Shown: positions 9,245 through 18,114 of the stretch, in pieces
Layout of the letters: each line of letters begins with the position of its first letter
Numbering within the stretch: the stretch's first letter is position 1
DNA from: Candidatus Servula neotermitis
GTDB taxonomy: Bacteria > Actinomycetota > Actinomycetes > Actinomycetales > Bifidobacteriaceae
Direction: 5' to 3'
Assembly (NCBI GenBank): GCA_031281695.1
Contig: JAITFB010000042.1
Location: 1-33,364 of the forward strand
DNA: 33,364 bases
Translations under genes and position numbers: made by a program
Notes under the pieces: model-generated
Databases searched by the model: none
Told to the model about the DNA's origin: nothing
What the model saw: only the letters and a program-made list of their open reading frames with translations

Positions 9245-10324
9245 ATGTCCAAGTTCTTTGCCGATATTCCGACTAAAACCATTGTGAAGTTTTGGGCAGT
9301 TTTGGTGGTGTTTTTAGGTGGGATTTTTATACTGCAAAAAAGCGTGGATGCCATAGTCATTGTTTTAGTGGGATTTTTTTTAGGAATCGTTTTAAATCGA
9401 CCAGTTGATTTTTTCGAACATAAATTAGGAGGCCGTAATCGGGCGGTGACTTTAGTTTTGTTAATTGCTGTTATCATTTTAGTTGCTTCAATTTTGGTGA
9501 TTGTGCCGTATTTCTTCGCTCAGATTTATGACTTTTTGCTGACAGTTCCTTCAGCTTTGCAAAATTTAGCCAAAAGTAATATAGTCTTGGATTTGTTTAC
9601 TAAAGTGGGTTTGGCTTCAACTTACGATAGTATAATCTCGAATTTGCAATCTTGGGTAGGCAGTTTGATTTACGCTATTCCGAATTCTTTAGCGAATTTA
9701 TTCGGTGGGGTTACGAACATGTTGGTCTCGTCCATTACTGTGATTATGGTGACAATTTTTGCTTTGGTTGAAGGCGATGTGTGGCTGGAGCGCTATTGGA
9801 GAATTGTTTACAAAAATGACATTACTCGAACGACTCATCAAAAAATCGCCGACAAAATGTATAATGCGATCAGTGGTTATGTGGCTGGAACGGTGATTAT
9901 CGCCTTGATTCAGGCGGTCGTCATGGCGGTCTCTATGTTGATTCTCAGCTTTATATTTCCTTTACCGAAAGAGATTTTCTTGCCGTTGGCTGTTATCATG
10001 TTTTTAGCTTCTTTTATTCCTATGTTCGGCGGTTTGATTGCCTTAGTAGTTTCAGTGTTTTTGATTATGCTGTATTCAGGACCAGCTGCTTTGGTCGCCT
10101 TGATTTTCTTGTTAGTTTTGCAAGTTTTTTCAGGAAATGTGCTCACCCCCTTGATTTTTAATCGCACAGTAAAAATTTCTCCATTGACTATTCTTATCGC
10201 TATTACTTTCGGAGGTTTCTTAGGAGGTTTTGTAGGCGTGTTAGTCTCTATCCCTTTGGCAGCTTGCATTCAAGTCGCGGTTCAAGAGTACATTCACTCT
10301 AAAAAATATCGAGGCTTTATTTAG
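9245..10324 (+). CDS. AI-2E family transporter / permease-like membrane protein
   Basis: 359 aa, multiple TM segments; FIPMFGGLIALVVSVFL and LTPLIFNRTVKISPLTILIAITFGGFLGGFVGVLVSIPLAA typical of the family. Confidence 0.88.
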   Translation: MSKFFADIPTKTIVKFWAVLVVFLGGIFILQKSVDAIVIVLVGFFLGIVLNRPVDFFEHKLGGRNRAVTLVLLIAVIILVASILVIVPYFFAQIYDFLLTVPSALQNLAKSNIVLDLFTKVGLASTYDSIISNLQSWVGSLIYAIPNSLANLFGGVTNMLVSSITVIMVTIFALVEGDVWLERYWRIVYKNDITRTTHQKIADKMYNAISGYVAGTVIIALIQAVVMAVSMLILSFIFPLPKEIFLPLAVIMFLASFIPMFGGLIALVVSVFLIMLYSGPAALVALIFLLVLQVFSGNVLTPLIFNRTVKISPLTILIAITFGGFLGGFVGVLVSIPLAACIQVAVQEYIHSKKYRGFI

Positions 10325-10477
10325 CTTTAAAGGAATTAGGAGTTAGGAATTAGCCATGCAGTTTAAGTCTGAGAGCTAAAGCAAATTCACCGAAATGATT
10401 TTTTACAACTAATTCTTAACCCCTAAAACAATCCCTAACCTCCCGTCCAACGCCAACTCGCCTCGGCCATTTATCGC

Positions 10478-10483
10478 TAAACT
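10478..10483 (+). promoter_or_regulatory. -10-like TAAACT, 6 nt before the rel ATG
   Basis: tcgcTAAACTatctgtATG. Confidence 0.65.
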
Positions 10484-10489
10484 ATCTGT

Positions 10490-12706
10490 ATGCACGAAAT
10501 TCCTGCTGCTTTAGAGGCTCTAAAAAACGATGATTTTTTCCAGCCTTTATATGCCGAAATTTCCAAACGACGTACGTTTAATCAGTTAGATATTATGCTG
10601 GAAGCGTATCATTTTGCTAAAAAAGTTCATACTGGTCAATTGCGCAAGTCAGGAGAACCTTTTATCATCCATCCAGTCGCGGCTGCAGTTAATTTGGCCC
10701 ATATCGGCATGCCTTTGGATACTGTAGCTGCTGGATTGTTACACGACGTTTTAGAAGATACTGACACTAAACGCGAAGTGTTGGTGGAAAAATTTGGCGA
10801 ATCTATTACCAATATTGTGGACGGAGTAACCAAGATCGATAAAGTCAAATTGGGAGAAAATTCGCAAGCCGAGACTATTCGCAAAATGGTGGTGGCTATG
10901 TCCAATGATATTCGAGTCTTGATCGTGAAATTAGCTGACCGTTTGCATAATGCGCGGACTTGGGAATTCGTGCCGCTGGACCGGGCGCAATATAAAGCCA
11001 AAGAGACTTTGGAAATTTATGCGCCTTTGGCTGATCGCTTGGGGCTGAACTCGATCAAATTGGAGCTGGAGGACTTGTCGTTTCGAACGCTGGAACCTCA
11101 AGTATATCATGAGTTAGAGAATTTGATGGTCAAACAAGCTCCAGAGTCTGAGTCATACGTGGAGAATTTCTTGACTCTACTGCGCGCGGAACTGCATAAA
11201 GTGAAAATCCGGGCTTCAGTCTCAGGACGACCCAAACATATTTATTCGATTTACAAAAAGATGGTCACTAAGCATTATGAGTTCAAGGACATTTACGATT
11301 TAGTGGCTGTGCGGATTATTGTGGACACTGTGCGCGATTGTTATGGAGCTTTGGGCGCAATTCATGCAGCTTGGGGTCCTATGCACGGTCGATTCAAAGA
11401 TTATATTGCGATGCCTAAGACCAACGGTTATCAAAGTTTGCATACCACTGTGATTGGTCCAGAAGGCAAACCCATTGAGGTCCAAATCCGCACGCGACAG
11501 ATGCATCGGCATGCGGAATTTGGGGTGGCGGCGCATTGGATGTACAAAGAGCGTAATCCTAAAAAAGGTTCTTTGCTGTTGGACGAAGTGAATGTGGAAA
11601 AGAATTTAGTTTGGATGAAGCAACTCACGGATTGGAAAGAGGATGCTGAAGATTCGTCAGAATTTTTGGATCAATTGCGTTATGATTTGGCGGACGAAGA
11701 GGTTTACGTTTTCACTCCAGCGGGTAAAGTGATTGCGCTTCCGCGCGGCAGCACGCCCATCGATTTCGCTTATACAGTCCATACTGAAGTAGGGCACAGG
11801 GCTATGGGCGCCAAAATTGATTCGAAGCTGGTTCCGCTCAATACGCCTTTGCAAAATGGCAATACTGTCGAGATCATTACTTCCAAGGCTCAAGATGCTC
11901 ATCCTACGCGCGAATGGTTGGATTTTGTGAAATCTCCGCGCGCTCGGAATAAAATTCGTCAGTTCTTTATGAAAGAGCGCAAGGAGGAGTCAATCGATTT
12001 CGGAAAAGAAAAATTAGCTAAAATTATTCACGCTCAACGGCTGCCAGCTAAACAATTTTTGACTCAAGAAATTCTTTTAGAGGCCACGACCAGCTTTAAC
12101 TTGCAAGATATCGAAAGTCTATATTATGCAGTCGGAGAAGGGCAGATTTCCGCCGAACGAGTTTTGAATAAGATCATGGAAATTACTGGCGAAGATGAGA
12201 TTGAGGACGTGATTACCTCTCAGTTGCCTGTCCTTCCTAAAGCCGCAACGACTCCTACGACTGATAATCCTGGGATAATCATCAAAGGTGTCGATGAAGT
12301 TTGGGTCAAAATTGCTAAATGTTGTACGCCAGTTCCCGGCGACCAAATCATAGGCTATGTGACTAAAGGGTTTGGCGTAACAGTTCATCGGGTCAATTGT
12401 CCTAATTTACAAAGAGTCCTAAACGAAAAAAATCGGATCGTTGAAGCAGTGTGGTCAGACCAAGTTCGGACTTCGTTTTTAATGCAAATTCAAATCAATG
12501 CTTTGGATCGCGCGAATTTATTGACTGAGATTTTGAAAGTATTATCAGACGATCGCGTTTCTATTAATTCTTTGAATTCTTCAGTCTCTAAAGATCAAAT
12601 CGCTACCTTTCGAATGGTTTTAGATATGGCTGATCCTAAGCAATTACCAGCCGTTTCGAATCACCTTCGACAATTGGATAACATTTTTGAGGTTTACCGA
12701 GTATGA
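10490..12706 (+). CDS. rel: Bifunctional (p)ppGpp synthetase/hydrolase (RelA/SpoT family)
   Basis: 738 aa; HD domain GLLHDVLEDTDTKREVL, synthetase GRFKDYIAMPKTNGYQSLHTTV, TGS domain VYVFTPAGKVIALPRGSTPIDFAYTVHTEVG, C-terminal CCTPVPGDQIIGYVT and ACT region. Confidence 0.96.
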   Translation: MHEIPAALEALKNDDFFQPLYAEISKRRTFNQLDIMLEAYHFAKKVHTGQLRKSGEPFIIHPVAAAVNLAHIGMPLDTVAAGLLHDVLEDTDTKREVLVEKFGESITNIVDGVTKIDKVKLGENSQAETIRKMVVAMSNDIRVLIVKLADRLHNARTWEFVPLDRAQYKAKETLEIYAPLADRLGLNSIKLELEDLSFRTLEPQVYHELENLMVKQAPESESYVENFLTLLRAELHKVKIRASVSGRPKHIYSIYKKMVTKHYEFKDIYDLVAVRIIVDTVRDCYGALGAIHAAWGPMHGRFKDYIAMPKTNGYQSLHTTVIGPEGKPIEVQIRTRQMHRHAEFGVAAHWMYKERNPKKGSLLLDEVNVEKNLVWMKQLTDWKEDAEDSSEFLDQLRYDLADEEVYVFTPAGKVIALPRGSTPIDFAYTVHTEVGHRAMGAKIDSKLVPLNTPLQNGNTVEIITSKAQDAHPTREWLDFVKSPRARNKIRQFFMKERKEESIDFGKEKLAKIIHAQRLPAKQFLTQEILLEATTSFNLQDIESLYYAVGEGQISAERVLNKIMEITGEDEIEDVITSQLPVLPKAATTPTTDNPGIIIKGVDEVWVKIAKCCTPVPGDQIIGYVTKGFGVTVHRVNCPNLQRVLNEKNRIVEAVWSDQVRTSFLMQIQINALDRANLLTEILKVLSDDRVSINSLNSSVSKDQIATFRMVLDMADPKQLPAVSNHLRQLDNIFEVYRV

Positions 12707-12861
12707 GGTTTGATTTCTATCGTCAGCAATTGACTCGTTTTAAAATAAAGCGCACGTTTGCAGAGGTTGACGTTGAAATTGTCTCTGTGTTTATAGGGGT
12801 TTTCTTAGGGGATGGCTTGACTCTAACGACCGGCACAGCCACTAAAGGCATAATACTATGA
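12703..12861 (+). CDS. Candidate 52-aa small ORF linking rel and folD (ATGA overlaps at both ends); function unknown
   Basis: Translation [55 protein letters not shown] at 12703 overlaps the rel stop (12704-12706); TGA at 12859 overlaps the folD ATG (12858). Not in the supplied ORF track. Confidence 0.5.
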   Translation: MRFDFYRQQLTRFKIKRTFAEVDVEIVSVFIGVFLGDGLTLTTGTATKGIIL

Positions 12862-13826
12862 CTGCTCAGATTTTAGACGGTAAATTGTTGGCGCAAACTA
12901 TTAAACAACAATTGCGGGAGCGTTTGCACCATGCAGATCGTCCAGTTGGTCTAGGAACTATTTTAGTAGGAGACGATCCAGCTAGCCAAAAATATGTGGC
13001 TATGAAACAACAAGATTGTCAAGAAGTAGGGATTCAATCGATTCCAATTCATTTACCAGCAAGCGCCAGCTCAACTGAAGTCTTAGCGGCAGTTGATCAA
13101 TTGAACGCCGACCCCGCTTGTACTGGTTTTATTGTGCAATTACCTCTGCCAGCTAAGATCGATGCCAATGCAGTGCTGGAAAGAATTTCACCAACTAAAG
13201 ACGCTGACGGTTTACATCCTAATAATTTGGGTAAATTAGTTTTGCAAGTTGACCAGCCGATTGATTCGCCCTTGCCTTGCACGCCTTTGGGTATTGTTAC
13301 CCTGTTACAGCATTATCAATTGGATTTGGCTGGGAAAACGGCTGTGATTTTAGGTCGGGGAATTACTGCTGGACGACCGCTGGCTCTACTGCTTTCGCGT
13401 AAAAGTATCAACGCCACAGTAACTATGGCTCATTCTCAGACTGCCGATCTACCAGCCTTGATCAAGTCCGCTGATTTATTGGTCGCTGCTATCGGTAAGC
13501 CGCACTTTGTCCAACCGCAATGGATTAAACCGGGCGCAATTGTGGTCGACGTAGGCGTGTCTCGCGTTTCTGTTCCAGTGGCTAACGAGTCAAGGCTAAG
13601 ACCAGTATCACCAGCTGCGTCAGACTCTGTTTCAGTGTCTTCAAATTATGGCACAAACTCCTCGCTCATCACTCCTCGCTCATCACTGGCATCAACCAAA
13701 ATTGTGGGCGACGTCGATCCTGAAGTAGCCGAGCTGGCTGGCTGGTTGACCCCCAATCCTGGCGGGGTTGGACCTATGACCCGCGTGATGTTGCTTAAGA
13801 ACGTCGTGGATTTAGGAAACTTTTGA
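12858..13826 (+). CDS. folD: Bifunctional methylenetetrahydrofolate dehydrogenase/cyclohydrolase, with internal insertion
   Basis: 322 aa; [89 protein letters not shown]. Confidence 0.95.
   Translation: MTAQILDGKLLAQTIKQQLRERLHHADRPVGLGTILVGDDPASQKYVAMKQQDCQEVGIQSIPIHLPASASSTEVLAAVDQLNADPACTGFIVQLPLPAKIDANAVLERISPTKDADGLHPNNLGKLVLQVDQPIDSPLPCTPLGIVTLLQHYQLDLAGKTAVILGRGITAGRPLALLLSRKSINATVTMAHSQTADLPALIKSADLLVAAIGKPHFVQPQWIKPGAIVVDVGVSRVSVPVANESRLRPVSPAASDSVSVSSNYGTNSSLITPRSSLASTKIVGDVDPEVAELAGWLTPNPGGVGPMTRVMLLKNVVDLGNF
13657..13684 (+). repeat. 14-bp perfect tandem duplication within folD
   Basis: actcctcgctcatc x2. Confidence 0.9.
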
Positions 13827-15276
13827 CCCAGTTTTCCACGTCTTTTAATTTCCGAGGAATGTTAGCGCTGAGGTTTTGGTTACCAGTTTCCGTGAGATGC
13901 ACATTGTCTTCGATGCGAACGCCAATTCCGCGCAGTTCTTGAGGGATCGATAAATCTTCATTTTTGAAATACAGACCAGGCTCAATGGTGAAACACATGC
14001 CCGGAAGCAAAGTCGCCCCATAGTACATTTCAGCGCGAGCTTGCGCGCAATCGTGCACATCCAAGCCTAAATGATGAGAGACTCCATGAACTATCCAGCG
14101 CCGAAAACGATCCGGCTCAGGTTTGGCTGGAAGAACGCCCCAATCGATCAACCCCCTTTGAATTACTGCAAAGGCGGCTTGATTGAGGTCAGAGAATTTG
14201 TTGCCTGGTTGAGCCACTTCAAAGACTGCATCAGCTGCTTCTAAAACCAGTTGATAGACTTGTTTTTGTACGGGCGAGAACCGTCCATTGACTGGGAAAG
14301 TGCGAGTGATGTCGGCAGTATAAAGCGAATCGACCTCGACTCCAGCATCCATGAGGATTAATGATTTAGCTGGAACGGGATTAGAATTACGCATCCAATG
14401 TAAAGTCGTAGCATCAGCTCCAGCGCCCACGATCGAATCATAGCCTTCCCAATTGCCTAGAGTACGAGCGATTTCGTGAAATTTGGATTCAGCCAATCTT
14501 TCGCCGTGGGGGTTCTTCAGAATTTGTTTCAAATGGCTTAGAACATTTTCAAAGCCTAATTTTGTAAAATCGATGGCTTTTTGGATTTCAGCGACCTCTA
14601 AGTCGTCTTTAATTAATCGAGCTTCCGAAATGGTTTCAGACAGAAATCTTTCGTAGGATCGGTTTTTTAAACTATAAGAGCCGCTTTGGTTAAGTAATTG
14701 ATCTAAGTTTTGGTCAATATTGCTAATAGCAACAATTTCTTGAGGCAAAGTCGCCAAACTAGAACGTAAAGCACTCAAGTCTTGGCTGGGAATATCGCAA
14801 AAATTTTCAAAATCAGCTGGAGTAGGTCGATTACCGATCCAAAAGCTGCCGAATTCAGGATTACGGAAAAAGTCTGGAGTGGAAAAATCTTTAGGCGAGG
14901 GCGTATAGAGCGTACAAGCATCTTGGTCGTGGAGGACTAAAACCGCGTAAGGCTCATAGTCCTGGCCTAAACCAGTTAGATAGCTAAAAGCGCTAAAAGG
15001 CCGGAAAGGATAAGATAAATCGTTCGCGCGGGTCTTGGGAGTTCCTGCTGGGATGACTAAAGCAAATTTTTGGTCGGTCCCTAAAAGACTGGTCATTTGG
15101 TGGAAATTGCGGTAAACTGTGGCGCGTCGCGCGGCCACGGCTTGATTCCAAGCGGGATTTTTGGCGTGATTGAATTCGAATTGACCTCGCTTAGCCCACT
15201 TGGATAACATAAGTTTGTCGAAGGCTGGAGTTTTAGGTAAGCCTCTTCGACTTTGATTGGTGTTTTCTTGTCCCAT
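13795..15276 (-). CDS. pepP: Xaa-Pro aminopeptidase (M24B)
   Basis: 493 aa; [81 protein letters not shown]. Confidence 0.93.
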   Translation of the reverse strand: MGQENTNQSRRGLPKTPAFDKLMLSKWAKRGQFEFNHAKNPAWNQAVAARRATVYRNFHQMTSLLGTDQKFALVIPAGTPKTRANDLSYPFRPFSAFSYLTGLGQDYEPYAVLVLHDQDACTLYTPSPKDFSTPDFFRNPEFGSFWIGNRPTPADFENFCDIPSQDLSALRSSLATLPQEIVAISNIDQNLDQLLNQSGSYSLKNRSYERFLSETISEARLIKDDLEVAEIQKAIDFTKLGFENVLSHLKQILKNPHGERLAESKFHEIARTLGNWEGYDSIVGAGADATTLHWMRNSNPVPAKSLILMDAGVEVDSLYTADITRTFPVNGRFSPVQKQVYQLVLEAADAVFEVAQPGNKFSDLNQAAFAVIQRGLIDWGVLPAKPEPDRFRRWIVHGVSHHLGLDVHDCAQARAEMYYGATLLPGMCFTIEPGLYFKNEDLSIPQELRGIGVRIEDNVHLTETGNQNLSANIPRKLKDVENWVKSFLNPRRS

Positions 15277-15308
15277 AATAATTTTATTCTAACTAAAATT
15301 TAATATAT

Positions 15309-16319
15309 ATGCGAAATTTATCACAATTGCCCAAATGTCATTTGCATTTACATTTTGTAGGTTCGATGCGTGGGCGGACTTTAATTGAGTTGTGTCGGCA
15401 AAAAAATATTAAATTGCCTTACCAGCTTTTAAAGTCTTCTAAAGTAATGTTGGATCCCAGTCAGCGCGGTTGGCACAAATTCCAAGAGCTCTACGAGATA
15501 GCTCGCAGTTGTATTGACCACCCCCAAGAAATTCAACGGATATTGTTTGAAGCTGTGGAAGATGATCAATTAGAAGGTTCTCGACGTTTAGAAATTCAAG
15601 TTGATCCCACCACTTATGTCAAATTATTTGATAACAGTTATGAAAAGTGTGTGGAATTCATTTTGGAGCAATTACAAGCTGCTTCAGCTAAATTCGGCGT
15701 TGAAGTTGGATTAATTATTGCGGCTTCTCGATTGCATGGAGGCGAGCATGCTCTGAAATTGGCTGAACTGGCCGCTAAATACGCTGATCAAGGTGTAATT
15801 GGGTTTGGTTTATCTAATGATGAACGAGTGGGTTCAACTTCTGATTTTGTACCAGCATTTGATGTGGCGAGGCAGGCTGGATTGATTTTGGTTCCTCATG
15901 GTGGAGAAATATTAGGTCCAAATTCTTTAAAAGACATTATTGAAAAACTGCATCCGCAACGTATTGGTCATGGGGTCAGCGCTGTAGGGGATCCGCAGTT
16001 GCTTCGAGAAATTGTGGCTCAAAATATTACCTTGGAGTTTAGCCCAGTGTCTAATTTGCATTTGGGGGTAGTGAATTTATACAAAGACTTTCCTTTACAT
16101 AAGTTTTTAGACGCTGGAGTGCGTTGTTGTTTGAATGCTGACGATCCTTTATTATTTGAACATCGATTATTGTATCAATATGTAGTGGCCAGAGAATATA
16201 TGCGCGCCGTTGACTCTGACCTAGCTCAACTGGCCAAATACTCCATAATTGGCTCAACTGCCAGTCACGAGTCAAAAAGACGATGGCTAAAAGAAGTGGA
16301 TCAATGGCAAACTGTTTGA
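15309..16319 (+). CDS. Adenosine deaminase family protein
   Basis: 336 aa; PKCHLHLHFVGSM, VPHGGEILGP, RIGHGVSA, SPVSNLHLG, CCLNADDPLLFE. Confidence 0.85.
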   Translation: MRNLSQLPKCHLHLHFVGSMRGRTLIELCRQKNIKLPYQLLKSSKVMLDPSQRGWHKFQELYEIARSCIDHPQEIQRILFEAVEDDQLEGSRRLEIQVDPTTYVKLFDNSYEKCVEFILEQLQAASAKFGVEVGLIIAASRLHGGEHALKLAELAAKYADQGVIGFGLSNDERVGSTSDFVPAFDVARQAGLILVPHGGEILGPNSLKDIIEKLHPQRIGHGVSAVGDPQLLREIVAQNITLEFSPVSNLHLGVVNLYKDFPLHKFLDAGVRCCLNADDPLLFEHRLLYQYVVAREYMRAVDSDLAQLAKYSIIGSTASHESKRRWLKEVDQWQTV

Positions 16320-16406
16320 ATGGCCTTCTAGGACTGGGCCAAATTGGTGCAAATTTCGCATCAAATTCCCCATTGCGGCTAACTGAAGCTCGTTTAAGCT
16401 TTTTAT

Positions 16407-16457
16407 GTGGAACACACAAATTATGCATTCAGAGGGGTCGCCTTGGCGGCTACGTGA
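16407..16457 (+). CDS. Candidate leaderless 16-codon uORF upstream of the regulator
   Basis: TAAGCT (16395-16400), 6 nt, then GTG GAA CAC ACA AAT TAT GCA TTC AGA GGG GTC GCC TTG GCG GCT ACG TGA; TGA overlaps GTG 16454 (GTGA). Confidence 0.3.
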   Translation: MEHTNYAFRGVALAAT

Positions 16458-17125
16458 AACCCAGTTTTTTGCATAGTAAACACATAGATTTATTGTCGAA
16501 GTTTCCTCAAGACGCTACCTTCGTTACCTCCAAAACTTTGGCCGATCGCGCTGGATTATCGCAAAGGAGTGTAAAAACTTTCATTACTGAAATTCGGGCT
16601 GAATATCCTGAATTAATTCAACCCAGCGTTAAAGGATATAAATTAAAAGCTGAATTATTCAAAGAGTTGGATTGGTTCATTCACGCTTGTAAACCCGACA
16701 CCCCCCAAAAACGCATTTTGAGGATTATCCGTTGTCTTTTAGAGGCCCCTCGCGATCAAATCTACGTAAAAAAATTGGCCGAAGACCTGTTCGTTTCGGA
16801 ATCTACAGTTCGAAAACTTTTACCAGGCATTCGCAAAGTTCTTAGTCAATACGATCTAAAGCTAGCCCAACCCAAGGGAGCTTTGCGCATTGAAGGCGAA
16901 GAGACGGCTAAGCGTCAAATGTTTATCCATACTATCTATTCGGAATTTTCGGGCTGCAATATTACGTTCGCAGTTCTTGATCAAGTGTTTGGTTATTATG
17001 ACGTTTCAGCCTTAGAACCAGTATTATTGTCACTTTCGGGAAAGTCCGCTGAGTGTTTAAATAATTCTGAGGTGATTGACGCGACCATGAATTTATTGAT
17101 CGTTTTAAAACGACACGGTTCGTAA
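16454..17125 (+). CDS. Truncated BglG/Mga-like transcriptional regulator (two HTH regions plus partial PRD)
   Basis: Proposed GTG start MKPSFLHSKHIDLLSKFPQDATFVTSKTLADRAGLSQRSVKTFITEIRAEYPELI...; second HTH IYVKKLAEDLFVSESTVRKLLPGIRKVL; C-term EVIDATMNLLIVLKRHGS resembles part of PRD1 and then stops. The ORF track start (16283) lies inside the upstream CDS. Confidence 0.6.
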   Translation: MKPSFLHSKHIDLLSKFPQDATFVTSKTLADRAGLSQRSVKTFITEIRAEYPELIQPSVKGYKLKAELFKELDWFIHACKPDTPQKRILRIIRCLLEAPRDQIYVKKLAEDLFVSESTVRKLLPGIRKVLSQYDLKLAQPKGALRIEGEETAKRQMFIHTIYSEFSGCNITFAVLDQVFGYYDVSALEPVLLSLSGKSAECLNNSEVIDATMNLLIVLKRHGS

Positions 17126-17139
17126 TTCACTTAGCCTGC

Positions 17140-17145
17140 TAACCT
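17140..17145 (+). promoter_or_regulatory. -10-like TAACCT, 6 nt before the holA ATG
   Basis: gcTAACCTtagattATG. Confidence 0.5.
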
Positions 17146-17151
17146 TAGATT

Positions 17152-18105
17152 ATGTCTATTGTGGTGGTGCTTAGTCCTTCGGAATTATTAGCTGAACGGA
17201 TTGTAGCTCAAAGGTTTTCGAACCAGCAGTTTCAAATTATTGACAACGAGTACTTAGAAGAGCGGTTGTATAGCGCGATTCAACCTACGCTTTGGGAGAA
17301 TCATGAACCTTTATTAATCAAGCATTTGGATCAAGCTCCTAAAAGCTACATTACAACCTTGATTAAGGTTCTTTCCCAGGTTGAAAAGAATTTTACTGCC
17401 CAGAATCAATTAGCTGATAAAAAGACTTTAGATGCTGATTTCAAAATGGCGATTACTTTGAGCTCTTGGACTGGAATTACTGACTTAAAGCATACTTTGC
17501 AAAGCTGTTCAGCTGAGTTGGTGGAAATCAAAGCTCCTAAGTATGAAACTGAGCGCAAGAAATTTATTCAAGATGTGTTCGGTATGCACTCCAAGACTAT
17601 CACCAATGATAGTGTACTAGTTTTTTTGGAGTATTTTCCTCAAAACTTAGATTTGTTGGTGGCCATTATTAATCAAATTGCTCAAGAGAGCCCAGCTAAA
17701 CGAATCGATCAAACGCTGGTTCAAGAATACGTTTCCCTCCTGACCAATGATGACCTTTTTACTTTAGTCGATGCTATTACTTCAGGTAAGCGACGCTTGG
17801 TCGTTCAAGAGTTGATCAAAAGACGCGCCACTTTAGAGCCTATGAAATTTTTGGGCTTATTGCGTTCCAAAACTGAAAATTTAATTAAGGCCCAAGCAGT
17901 CGTAGAGAATCAAATTTCATTTGAAGCCAGCGGACTGAATCGGTGGTATTATAATAATAAATTGCGTCCTGAAATTATTCAACGTTGGACATCCGATCGC
18001 TTAGCCCAAATGCTTCAGCAATTACAAGAAACTTATCGATTTGTTTTAAACGATGTTGGCGCTGGAACTTATGCTTTAGAAAGATTGGCTTTAACCTTCA
18101 GTTAA
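17152..18105 (+). CDS. holA: DNA polymerase III delta subunit (divergent)
   Basis: 317 aa; overall HolA layout: LLIKHLDQAPKSYITTLIKVL, central DLLVAIINQIAQ, DLFTLVDAITSGKRRLVVQEL, GLLRSKTENLIKA. Confidence 0.75.
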   Translation: MSIVVVLSPSELLAERIVAQRFSNQQFQIIDNEYLEERLYSAIQPTLWENHEPLLIKHLDQAPKSYITTLIKVLSQVEKNFTAQNQLADKKTLDADFKMAITLSSWTGITDLKHTLQSCSAELVEIKAPKYETERKKFIQDVFGMHSKTITNDSVLVFLEYFPQNLDLLVAIINQIAQESPAKRIDQTLVQEYVSLLTNDDLFTLVDAITSGKRRLVVQELIKRRATLEPMKFLGLLRSKTENLIKAQAVVENQISFEASGLNRWYYNNKLRPEIIQRWTSDRLAQMLQQLQETYRFVLNDVGAGTYALERLALTFS

Positions 18106-18108
18106 ACT
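18103..18108 (+). promoter_or_regulatory. -10-like TAAACT, 6 nt before the dxs ATG
   Basis: gtTAAACTaaaaccATG; overlaps the holA stop codon. Confidence 0.6.
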
Positions 18109-18114
18109 AAAACC

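Noticed and set aside
9910-10269. Antisense ORF of 119 aa in the permease gene (and other opposite-strand ORFs in the track, e.g. 465-869, 9238-9477, 10636-11001, 31754-32086)
   Set aside because: Low-complexity Lys/Asn/Thr-rich or otherwise compositionally unnatural translations opposite well-supported genes; no recognisable domains or start signals.
12849-12854. CATAAT before folD as a leaderless -10
   Set aside because: Only 3 nt from the ATG and not TANNNT; folD is better explained by coupling to the upstream small ORF.
16283-16453. ORF track start for the regulator at 16283
   Set aside because: Overlaps the deaminase CDS, and the N-terminal extension is Cys/Arg/Gly-rich and unlike known regulators; 16454 is a better candidate.
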